Shown piece by piece: positions 22,701 to 27,411 of a stretch of 64,000 bases of DNA (the stretch's first letter is position 1; every line of letters begins with the position of its first letter). Source of the DNA: Paenibacillus puerhi (lineage in GTDB: Bacteria; Bacillota; Bacilli; Paenibacillales; NBRC-103111); contig NZ_WUWM01000005.1 of assembly GCF_009846885.1 (NCBI RefSeq), positions 1 to 64,000 of the forward strand, written 5' to 3'. A program made the translations under genes and the position numbers. The notes beneath the pieces are model-generated. The model searched no databases. It was not told the origin of the DNA and saw nothing but the letters and a program-made list of their open reading frames with translations.

Positions 22701-23589
22701 TTGGACCAAGAGGACGGTGTCAGGAGGAGGCTGGGGCGGTGGCGGCATCTTCGTAGCGCCTCCGGTTATCGAGGCAGCCATAGGGGACGGCAAGATCGTT
22801 ATCGAGGCATCGGCTCCCGCCAAGGTGGCGAGGAACAGCATCTTGAAGCTGACGGCTCCCGAGGGGCAAGTGATCTACTACACGACCGACGGAAGCGCGC
22901 CGACCAAGAAAAGCAAGGTTTATAAAGAGGGCGACATTGTAATCACCGGCAACATGACGATCAAGGCGATTACCGACAAGGACGATCGCGTCCTGACGAT
23001 CAACTATGAGGTAGAGAACGCCAAGTATGCGGTGAAAAAAGACGCCCACGAGATCAAGTACGCAGCAGGCTACGATAATCATGAATTCAAGCCGGATGCG
23101 GCCATTACCCGCTATGAGCTGCTTGACGCGCTGTCTCCGCTTCTCGATAAGGAGAAGGTGAGCGTCGATACGGTGCTTAAAGGCGTGGATGCTGCATCCA
23201 AAGCCAACGTGGCCTTCTTCGCCTCCGCCGGCATCATCGACGGCTACGAGGACGGAACGTTCGGCGGCGAGCGCGGGCTGACGCGTGCGGAGTTTGTCGC
23301 GATGATGTCCCGCGTGCTCAAGCTGGATGTAAGAGCTCAAGGGGAAACGTTTTTGACCGACGTAGCCGGGCATTGGTCGGAATGGTATGTCAATGCATTC
23401 ACGAAAGCCGGCTACGTCGATGGCTTCCCGGATGGTTCCTTTAAGCCGGACAGCGAAATCTCGCGTGCCCAGGCTATCGTGGTGATCAATCGAATCATTT
23501 GGGCGAAGAAAAAGGAGTCTCCGGCTCGCTTCAGCGATTTGACACCGGAGCACTGGGCGTTTGAAGACATCATGGCGGCAGCCAAGTAA
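13798..23589 (+). CDS. Giant GLUG-repeat solenoid surface protein with SLH domains
   Basis: This is an exported protein of 3263 residues. ATG 13798 is preferred over the in-frame GTG at 13792, because GAGGG at 13783-13787 then has normal spacing. A signal anchor lies at about residues 8-30. Most of the chain is made of glycine-rich repeats of the type GGIVGxxxG or GGLIG (GLUG family), expected to build a long beta-solenoid. Three similar capping segments (WYNSDYVTFTID..., WYMRDKAAFTFDI..., DWNILNGRQLAGL...) open repeat blocks near residues 40, 1440 and 2240, so the solenoid appears to be built from three blocks. Two chitobiase C-terminal-like modules (IYYTLDGSQP near 2920, IYYTTDGSAP near 3025) precede SLH repeats from about 3075 to the end. 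The last SLH repeat stops at HWAFEDIMAAAK, a common natural end in this family. A surface adhesin or cell-wall spacer is likely; this is inference. Confidence 0.88.
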   Translation: MSRKHRAVYGIAFAAILVAVMVWAGVFVVNADTEKWTDHADTAWYNSDYVTFTIDTPAKLAGAAKLVNSGTVDGFRNKILEVDRNLDLAAYEWVPIGTDQYPFHGALVSKNNAVFEIRGMKLSGNLTYAGLVGYMDNGTVKGFKFMNSGKIEVGSSNVTGIVYVMQSVTSQTYGTVWELVPVPDTRVGYVGSAVGKMVNNSMVHSVTNLIPIKSDFAAKHVYAGGIVGGGEGSISDSHNLAPIAAKGPDIEAGGIIGYGESGGLVIKKTSNQAAVQADSSGAAHAAGIIGHAAGRLSLGDENTPFSNTGSIQVSNARLAYAAGIVGRAGAAVDFSDATSNAGAVTIQSAAAEASYASALVGSIDTEQANPQFSIAFTNTAPVTNNGGTNVHTGVLAGYVNSTFAWGKGFTNPAPVSASGQQQVFTGGLIGKVSGNASFAGIARNNGAILVGAGAPAPNEAFTGGIIGYAGQRVLFDSTANQAYVNGGEITVSGGTGVYTGGIVGNKAYARTSGETISNVSNTAPIRVSGQSKIYTGGLIGVVPEEGVDKVITGAFFDKEITVTAASSELGRTVSTGGIVGYYVNHSDNRAAIDLASFRGKITSTGGGNESFTGGIAGYVDGGTIKRASIGNTAANFAKLSSDGNAGGVVGYMNGNVETAGVKLTTIVLQTAGGISGGVAGKAQGAITAATVGDETFTEGYSVRLEAAARDAAGGKDNVTLGGIVGANTNTFSLTNSHASHIGLITAAGRSGYTLGALAGSLTAGAQIGNVEAPVTADHILIDLKAAGSQVGGAIGYNRSAKVYVKADQITFNVQGAQAKAGGVIGIQDVAAGSIPAADGAGAAGFALKANQLTFTTQGAGASVGGVFGENLGDTPRVSASSIMITSSGADSRLGGIAGTNRGILMESSASLIGITTSGAGAEAGGIAGRSDIADGGLAAARIVRPQVHTEEAALISSMGERSWVGGIVGSAKLTEIVNPRIEAVIPNYVTMTAGAAQNGVGGLVGRIELGKLLGDSAFVHVENLLITGGQSATSSYLGGIAAYQDQAAMDKLTVKSANLVVNGAQSVVGGMAGYNRSSASAVISNNFIDGLNIKVNATAAQATVGGFVGVNDKQDTDPAASPAAGVSSIQNSRYVGSVQVASPSSVTGGMVGENRSLIANNSISDKIPVSSKGSGGIIGGLAGINTATGTLYYAYSNSTLAVEGEGTLAGGFVGDNRGKVIASYVDIDVNGYAHGATGSPVYLGGLAGRNTGTIDKSHSVSKVTAYGSHSRVGGLVGDQAGGNIMNSYTGNIVTAMGNDSFSGGFLGRITSGQVSTVYSAAHVLAENGAYAGGFAGRYDNASKELLYKAYYVKDETLAINKDLPDFADGNHRWLQVHARLSTLLSSTLMDRASFPGLSGWDFTNTWKYGSVNAEYKYPELQRSANTGGDGGSGNEVNANIAWYMRDKAAFTFDIKTEAELAGLAALVNGTVTGVERFDFEGRTIRLLNPIHIQSKQWMPIGRSEDTTFQGSFDGGHYLIDGLSVQPNHSNSGLFGVIGAKAKVTNMVMEPLSIAGIQNTGVLAGYNKGQVSNIKIKVLPNLTISGGTVGSLFGKNTGTFQNVSLALESGSKLEAVGADAVAGGLIGDNTGALTQGLFSFTSSGAVLSSSSERATLGGLVGKQSGAISGLDRSMDYSLAAYGPESVLGGLIGQHVSGQTDRVTLTYTTGSITAAGSGSTVGGMTGQSEAGNPMSQVTVTASGAGQQLTAEGTVGGLVGRKTGNWTNSFDMDQVKVEKLLIVTRESSPETTIGGIAGKLAATVMHQAISDVEIRAAGGQVMSGGIVGSGQDSILDQVEAVSNVTFAAKSGESSLGGIAGVMSVAEQDRGKAFDFGRRAPLYPGIYEASVHGKPLIAQGVDNGSDLQLGGIVGKLEHASVYYAKTNVDLEVRGGKAAAAGGIAGVSSGNIVSSRPLQSITASTSVVYDVGGVVGRSTGGEIHYTSASSPDGQTLTVGRTAAKQGAVPAVHAGGLIGRGDNTKITNAYASMPVKVADDNQDSTLYAGGFAGLLGDGNLGSSTMERVYALGSVEAQGIIGSYAGGFAGSIDRYTITDAYAAGRVANTGYDTGSGGFAGAVERGAVIRHSYASQDSLTTTGVNQSTRSYTGGFAGFNDGTLDEVFARTGALAVNVSGANIYKGALVGYNFRDGKVTSSWHTAAMNPIGYSLGAAAGNAQGDVSASFDGFTDWNFEREAAFLNSKNGSDWNILNGRQLAGLVWLHNQDTGLAYYQLFDRTAAQKPAISKILLGADLDMEGKPWTPFDSFTSELDGQGYTIKGLKIAAGAADQQGFISQNRGKVARLGIIEAQVSAGSRSGIVTGINHAEGSLNGIEVSGQMQGRDFVGGLVGENKGSIRQVNLHDLKVDGTAYVGGVAGTNNGSIGSSVVKAAVSGTDSFVGGIAGLNEAELTEVEVQGSVQGAEHVGGAAGENKQGLHAITGKELTVQGVTRIGGLAGTNSGLINGSNVQITVTGTGERIGGIAGVNDGELNQVEVQGSVKGAGNVGGAAGINANKLTAVAVRSLQVDGGMGVGGLAGLNSGSIEGSSSIAAVTAAGSYAGGIAGANEGTVKQTYAAGSVKADAGRDIAAAGGIAGSLTASGSIEQSFSYADVQATGAHAEAGGIAGVSSGSIRDVYASGRVEAQGQAAAKSGGIAGFAVAGTIRGALAYGEVRSVIDGKIHRGKTLYGGIAGQKAAEAKVTGSLFNKQALKNDSAYYDEDGKRVSGAEAGAGATGLNTKQLTQSVLPDGLDSKVWGAAQGYFPALQAFGGSAASKLSTAAVTLVDHDLMSQIGSRFGLTSDPALHWQAGAAIHIVRDSAGIVNGTLKSTGSAELSVTAGGESRTIVLNAPSSPYAAAVPMPKVISGSQTFDNKVDVTLAVDEPDASIYYTLDGSQPSANSLRYTAPISLTATTTIKAVAIAEDMETSQVLSGTWTKRTVSGGGWGGGGIFVAPPVIEAAIGDGKIVIEASAPAKVARNSILKLTAPEGQVIYYTTDGSAPTKKSKVYKEGDIVITGNMTIKAITDKDDRVLTINYEVENAKYAVKKDAHEIKYAAGYDNHEFKPDAAITRYELLDALSPLLDKEKVSVDTVLKGVDAASKANVAFFASAGIIDGYEDGTFGGERGLTRAEFVAMMSRVLKLDVRAQGETFLTDVAGHWSEWYVNAFTKAGYVDGFPDGSFKPDSEISRAQAIVVINRIIWAKKKESPARFSDLTPEHWAFEDIMAAAK

Positions 23590-23626
23590 GAAGAGATTCA
23601 CCGGAAAGGCGGCTGAACCACTCCCA

Positions 23627-24313
23627 ATGAAACGAAAAATCGCAGCACTATGCTTACTGATTTCCCTGTTGTCGGGCACGGCGGTATGGATGCATGCGGA
23701 GGCCGATAATCCCGCTGTATATCATGCAGAGGCGGTCTTCGCGCAAAGCGCAGAGGCGGTGGTCTATCTCCGGATACTTCGCGAGGATGATTCCTTGAAA
23801 GCCACAGGCACAGCGGTCCTGGTGTCCTCGGAGGGCAAGGCGGCGACAGCTTACCACGTCGTGAAAGGAGCGGAGCGTATCGAAGGAACGCTCCGCGACG
23901 GTCGCGTCATCAGCTCCATCGAAGTGATCGGCTACGACGAACAGCGGGACGCGGCGATTCTTCAATTGCCCCCAGCCGAGCAAGGGGACGGGGAGCCCTA
24001 CGAATTTTTGCCCGTCAGGGAAACAGCCGTCAATTATGGCGAGCAGGTATTTGCGATCGGTTTTCCTATGGCAAATACGCCTATCATTACCGAAGGCATC
24101 GTCAATAGCCCGAGTGCAGAGGTAAATGGACGGGAGCGGATGCTCATCTCGGCACAGGTAGCGAGCGGCATGTCGGGCGGTCCTGTCATCGACCGGTTCG
24201 GCCGGATCGCAGGGATCATCTCCGGCTCGCTGCGAACGATGAACAATATTCATCTGGCCGTCCATACGGAAGACTTGCGAAGCTTACTGTCAGAGCCGGT
24301 AAAGCTTCCTTAG
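23627..24313 (+). CDS. Exported trypsin-like serine protease
   Basis: This is a 228-residue protein from ATG 23627, chosen because it opens a proper signal peptide (MKRKIAALCLLISLLSG). The longer reading frame from 23561 would overlap the previous gene and bury the signal. The catalytic triad is visible: His77 in TAYHVV, Asp108 in QRDAAILQL and Ser183 in GMSGGPVID, which is the DegP/HtrA-like trypsin fold. The PDZ domain of HtrA is absent, so this is a minimal protease domain. It lies 37 bases after the GLUG giant and is probably translated from the same transcript. It may process or shed the giant surface proteins, but no cleavage target can be read from the sequence. Confidence 0.87.
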   Translation: MKRKIAALCLLISLLSGTAVWMHAEADNPAVYHAEAVFAQSAEAVVYLRILREDDSLKATGTAVLVSSEGKAATAYHVVKGAERIEGTLRDGRVISSIEVIGYDEQRDAAILQLPPAEQGDGEPYEFLPVRETAVNYGEQVFAIGFPMANTPIITEGIVNSPSAEVNGRERMLISAQVASGMSGGPVIDRFGRIAGIISGSLRTMNNIHLAVHTEDLRSLLSEPVKLP

Positions 24314-24351
24314 CACTTAGCACGGGAATAGGAATAACGGGTACAGGAAAG

Positions 24352-24391
24352 AAGGTCCTTCCGGCGAAAACATCGCGGGTAGGACCTTTTT
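24352..24391 (+). terminator. Terminator after the surface-protein operon
   Basis: An 8-bp stem AAGGTCCT/AGGACCTT (24352-24359 with 24381-24388) leads into a five-T run. It closes the four-gene surface-protein cluster. Confidence 0.8.
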
Positions 24392-24425
24392 CTGTTCGAG
24401 CCGGAGGCAGCGCGGAGAACTTTTC

Positions 24426-24491
24426 TTTACAGCTGCTTTGCCATAATATAAAATGGAGAGGAACAATGAAACTTAGTTTCACTAAATGAAA
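24426..24491 (+). promoter_or_regulatory. Promoter with palindromic operator for the VOC gene
   Basis: A sigma-A promoter is visible as TTTACA (24426-24431), 17 bases, TAAAAT (24449-24454). Just downstream of the expected transcription start lies a perfect 7-1-7 palindrome TGAAACTTAGTTTCA (24467-24481), followed by another TGAAAC half-site at 24486-24491. Three alternating half-sites, TGAAAC, GTTTCA and TGAAAC, therefore cover the start region, as expected for a dimeric repressor. No regulator gene is adjacent, so the protein that binds here is unknown. Confidence 0.65.
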
Positions 24492-24508
24492 CAAAGGGAG
24501 AGGGTGGG

Positions 24509-24889
24509 ATGGCTTTCCGCTTCTATGGTCTCGACCATGTTCAGCTTGCAGCCCCGGAAGGCTGCGAAGTAGAGGCCCGGCATTTTTTCAATCACGTATT
24601 GGGCTGGATGGAGGTGCCCAAACCTGAAGTTTTAGCGAAGCGCGGCGGAGTTTGGTTTCAATGCGGGCTTCATCAGATCCATATCGGGGTACAACAGGAT
24701 TTTGTTCCTGCTGCAAAAGCACACCCCGCCTTTCGCGTTCAGAATCTAGAGGAGCTGCGAGAACATCTTCATAGCCATCAGATCCGCATCCTGGAGGATA
24801 CGGCAAGGGCCGATGAGGGCATTAGACGTTTCTATATCAACGATCCCTTTGGGAACCGACTGGAATTTTTAGAAAGTGATGCCGGATAG
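24509..24889 (+). CDS. VOC (glyoxalase/dioxygenase fold) family protein
   Basis: This is a 126-residue single-domain protein of the vicinal oxygen chelate superfamily. The family pattern is seen in the opening GLDHVQLAAP with a metal-ligand-type His, the central GGVWFQCGLHQIHIGV and the closing DPFGNRLEFLE with its C-terminal Glu. One chain holds two beta-alpha-beta-beta-beta halves and normally dimerises. Substrates in the family range from methylglyoxal adducts to fosfomycin and aromatic compounds, and the sequence does not tell which applies. The start ATG at 24509 follows a GGGAGAGGGTGGG purine tract. Expression is probably controlled through the palindromic operator upstream. It is transcribed alone and ends at a shared bidirectional terminator. 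Confidence 0.85.
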   Translation: MAFRFYGLDHVQLAAPEGCEVEARHFFNHVLGWMEVPKPEVLAKRGGVWFQCGLHQIHIGVQQDFVPAAKAHPAFRVQNLEELREHLHSHQIRILEDTARADEGIRRFYINDPFGNRLEFLESDAG

Positions 24890-24905
24890 TCACCGCACAT
24901 GCAAT

Positions 24906-24934
24906 AAGGACCTGAGACGGCGTCTCAGGTCCTT
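24906..24934. terminator. Bidirectional terminator between convergent genes
   Basis: A perfect 13-bp stem AAGGACCTGAGAC (24906-24918) pairs with 24922-24934 around a three-base loop. It lies between the VOC gene and the convergent isomerase gene and could stop transcription from both sides. T-runs are weak on both sides. Confidence 0.7.
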
Positions 24935-24944
24935 AGGGCTTAAC

Positions 24945-25793
24945 TTAACGGCTGCGGACGGTATCCTTCAATGCCCGCACATACTTCAGCACTTCCGGAA
25001 GATCCTGTTCAGGCGTATCTTCCAAGGAAATATTCACATACGGCTTGCGCGCATGCAGCTTGGTGAAGAAGCGCTCAATGTCGAACTGTCCCTGGCCGAT
25101 CTTGACCGAATTCGGACGCCCGTCGGCGCGGTAGACGACATCCTTCAGATGCGCCAACACGATCCGGTCTCCGACCAGCTCGAACAGCTCGTCGACAACG
25201 GCGTCCCGCCGCTCGAAATTATGCTGGTCCATCAGGTTGCAAGGATCGAAAACGACGCCGAGGTTCGAGGAAGGGACCTCGTCCAGAATACGCTTCATCT
25301 TAACCGGGTTAGAAAGCGTATGTACGCATACCGGCTCAAGCCCGATATGAACGCCCCATTTCTCGGCTTCCTCGGCAAGCTCAGCGACCGTCTCCCTTAA
25401 CACGTTCCAGCCGTACTCCTCGTAGCGCTCCGGCTCTTGAGCGGCGAACGTGTCCAAATCTCCCGTTTCCGTGGCAACGATGGAGGTGCCGAAGTCGCGA
25501 GCGTACCGGATATGCTCCTTGAAGCGGTCGATCTCCGCCCGCCGCTGCTGCGGATCGGGGTGAACCGGATTGATATAGCAGCCCAACACCCCGATACGGA
25601 TGCCGGCCTTATCGAATTGCCCGGCGATATGATTCGCCAGACCCGGGCTTAGCTTCCCTGGAGATAAGTTGATATCCCCAATGGCTTTAAGCAGCGCTAA
25701 TTGAACAAAATCGATGTTGTAAGAAGCGAGCCGATCGACGAGCTCTTGCAGCGGCCGCTTGCCGACCGTATGCGCCAACGTTCCGAATCCCAA
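24945..25793 (-). CDS. Sugar phosphate isomerase/epimerase-like TIM barrel
   Basis: This is a 282-residue protein of the xylose isomerase-like TIM-barrel family (AP endonuclease 2 fold). Metal- and substrate-binding positions of the family can be picked out: Glu in ATETGD, Glu in GLEPVCVHTL, Asp in VVFDPCNLMD, His in LAHLKDV, the GQGQFDIERF loop and Glu in ISLEDT. Its start is TTG at 25793, supported by AAAGGAG eight bases upstream. Members isomerise or epimerise sugars and inositols; the substrate is not readable from sequence. It is transcribed away from sigA and towards the VOC gene. An extended -10 promoter and an upstream terminator-like hairpin lie on its own strand. Confidence 0.8.
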   Translation of the reverse strand: MGFGTLAHTVGKRPLQELVDRLASYNIDFVQLALLKAIGDINLSPGKLSPGLANHIAGQFDKAGIRIGVLGCYINPVHPDPQQRRAEIDRFKEHIRYARDFGTSIVATETGDLDTFAAQEPERYEEYGWNVLRETVAELAEEAEKWGVHIGLEPVCVHTLSNPVKMKRILDEVPSSNLGVVFDPCNLMDQHNFERRDAVVDELFELVGDRIVLAHLKDVVYRADGRPNSVKIGQGQFDIERFFTKLHARKPYVNISLEDTPEQDLPEVLKYVRALKDTVRSR

Positions 25794-25834
25794 TTCTATC
25801 TCTCCTTTAAACCTGTATTGAAAAGTTCGCTATA

Positions 25835-25843
25835 ACTATACCA
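25835..25843 (-). promoter_or_regulatory. Extended -10 promoter of the isomerase gene
   Basis: On the minus strand the sequence TGGTATAGT (25843 down to 25835) matches an extended -10 element. It would start a transcript about 35 bases before the TTG start. No -35 box of note is present, as is usual for this promoter type. Confidence 0.5.
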
Positions 25844-25910
25844 TGTCCGACCGCCAGAGGCGATCCAAAAAACAGTGACAACGGATAAAACTGATTTTTG
25901 CACATGAAAA

Positions 25911-25939
25911 AACCGGAACCCACAGGGTGGAGTCCGGTT
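25911..25939 (-). terminator. Minus-strand terminator-like hairpin upstream of the isomerase gene
   Basis: Arms at 25911-25917 and 25933-25939 (AACCGGA/TCCGGTT) plus an inner ACCC/GGGT pair form a stem with a bulge. Read on the minus strand it is followed by six T, so it has terminator form. It lies about 118 bases before the isomerase start and 104 bases after a minus-strand promoter, with no gene between, so it may be a leader attenuator. Confidence 0.6.
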
Positions 25940-25969
25940 CAAACGAGCGAAGGATAAGATATTTTCAAG

Positions 25970-25998
25970 TTGCTTTTCATATATAGGCATGATATAAT
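25970..25998 (+). promoter_or_regulatory. Sigma-A promoter of the sigA-like gene
   Basis: TTGCTT (25970-25975), a 17-base spacer and TATAAT (25993-25998) form a near-consensus promoter. It points to the sigma factor gene, leaving a leader of about 115 bases. Confidence 0.8.
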
Positions 25999-26049
25999 GG
26001 CGGATAGTAAAGAGACATATTTTATCAAATAAATATGATATACAAAGAA

Positions 26050-26078
26050 ATCATAGCATATTGATAAATAAAAGTCAA
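26050..26078 (-). promoter_or_regulatory. Opposing sigma-A promoter inside the sigA leader
   Basis: On the minus strand TTGACT (26078 down to 26073), a 17-base spacer and TATGAT (26055 down to 26050) form a strong promoter. It fires leftwards through the sigA promoter, so the two promoters face each other 50 bases apart. Its transcript would meet the hairpin at 25911-25939. Confidence 0.65.
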
Positions 26079-26119
26079 CCGGCTGACCAGGCCATTCTCT
26101 TGAAAACGGGGGCAGATCG

Positions 26120-27238
26120 ATGGAGAACGAACAACAGACCAAGCTGGGCACGGACATCACGTTGGAGCAGGCTAAAGATCAGCTTATCGAGCAAGGAAAG
26201 AAGAGCTCATCCTTAACGTACAAGGAGATCATGGATAAGCTCTCGCCATACGAACAAGACCCGGATCAGATGAATGATTTCTTTGAGCATTTATCCGAAA
26301 TAGGCATCGATATCCATGAAGATTCGGATGACGATTTTCCGGCAGCTCGTCCCGAGTCGGCGTCTGACGAATTCCAGGTGGACGATGATCTTTCTTTGCC
26401 TCCAGGCCTCAAAACGAATGATCCGGTCCGGATGTATCTGAAGGAGATCGGCCGCGTACAGCTGCTCTCTACGGAGGAAGAGGTTCATCTTGCGCAGCGT
26501 ATCGAGGCTGGCGACGAAGCGGCCAAGCGCAGACTGGCCGAGGCCAACCTGCGGCTGGTCGTCAGTATCGCCAGACGGTATGTCGGGCGGGGGATGCTCT
26601 TCCTTGATCTGATTCAAGAGGGCAACATGGGCTTGATCAAAGCGGTTGAGAAGTTTGACCATACGAAGGGCTTCAAGTTTAGTACCTACGCTACGTGGTG
26701 GATTCGTCAAGCCATCACGCGCGCGATCGCCGACCAGGCAAGGACGATTCGGATTCCTGTGCATATGGTGGAGACGATCAATAAGCTCATTCGCGTATCC
26801 AGACAGCTGCTTCAAGAGATCGGAAGGGAGCCTACGCCGGAGGAAGTGGCGAAGGAGATGGAGCTCAGCGTAGAGAAGGTTCGCGAGATTATGAAAATTG
26901 CGCAGGAGCCCGTCTCGCTGGAGACGCCTATCGGAGAAGAGAACGATTCGAATCTCGGCGATTTTATCGAGGACTCCGACGCTCCGGCACCGGCTGACGC
27001 CGCTGCATTCGAGCTGCTGAAGGAGCAGCTGGAGGATGTGCTGGACACGCTCACGGAGCGGGAGGAGAACGTACTGCGTCTCCGCTTCGGGCTGGATGAC
27101 GGCCGTACGCGGACGCTGGAGGAGGTCGGCAAGGTTTTCGGAGTAACCCGGGAGCGGATTCGCCAGATCGAAGCCAAAGCCTTGCGTAAGCTGAGGCATC
27201 CGAGCCGGAGCAAGCGATTGAAGGACTTTCTGGATTAG
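26120..27238 (+). CDS. sigA: SigA-like primary RNA polymerase sigma factor
   Basis: This is a 372-residue group 1 sigma-70 factor, the length of Bacillus SigA. Region 1.1 is present at about 10-60 ([16 protein letters not shown]), followed by an acidic linker. Region 1.2 is near 103-135 ([14 protein letters not shown]), regions 2.1-2.4 near 135-205 ([32 protein letters not shown]), region 3 near 210-285, and region 4 near 305-370 with the -35-reading helix [17 protein letters not shown]. All core- and promoter-contact segments look intact. The start ATG follows GGGGGC. In Firmicutes the housekeeping sigA normally sits after dnaG; here there is no dnaG and the gene stands alone, so it may be a second copy. 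Whether the genome has another sigA cannot be seen here. Confidence 0.95.
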   Translation: MENEQQTKLGTDITLEQAKDQLIEQGKKSSSLTYKEIMDKLSPYEQDPDQMNDFFEHLSEIGIDIHEDSDDDFPAARPESASDEFQVDDDLSLPPGLKTNDPVRMYLKEIGRVQLLSTEEEVHLAQRIEAGDEAAKRRLAEANLRLVVSIARRYVGRGMLFLDLIQEGNMGLIKAVEKFDHTKGFKFSTYATWWIRQAITRAIADQARTIRIPVHMVETINKLIRVSRQLLQEIGREPTPEEVAKEMELSVEKVREIMKIAQEPVSLETPIGEENDSNLGDFIEDSDAPAPADAAAFELLKEQLEDVLDTLTEREENVLRLRFGLDDGRTRTLEEVGKVFGVTRERIRQIEAKALRKLRHPSRSKRLKDFLD

Positions 27239-27281
27239 GAACCGGCGTGCCGGATTCTTATATCATTAGATTGCATGTGGA

Positions 27282-27308
27282 CAGAGGCACACCGGTGCCT
27301 CTGTTTTT
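27282..27308 (+). terminator. Terminator after the sigA-like gene
   Basis: A perfect 9-bp stem CAGAGGCAC (27282-27290) pairs with 27295-27303 around a four-base loop and is followed by five T. Confidence 0.9.
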
Positions 27309-27411
27309 CTATGTGGAAAAACGAGGGCGCCTCGCGCTGGCAAGATAGTCCCCGGATGTAGTAACATGGACCAATACGATGACAAGACACTGACGGGATA
27401 GGGTGACAGAC

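Noticed and set aside
26120..27238. Possibility that the sigma factor is an alternative (group 2) sigma
   Set aside because: Region 1.1 and the very close match to SigA throughout regions 2 and 4 point to group 1.
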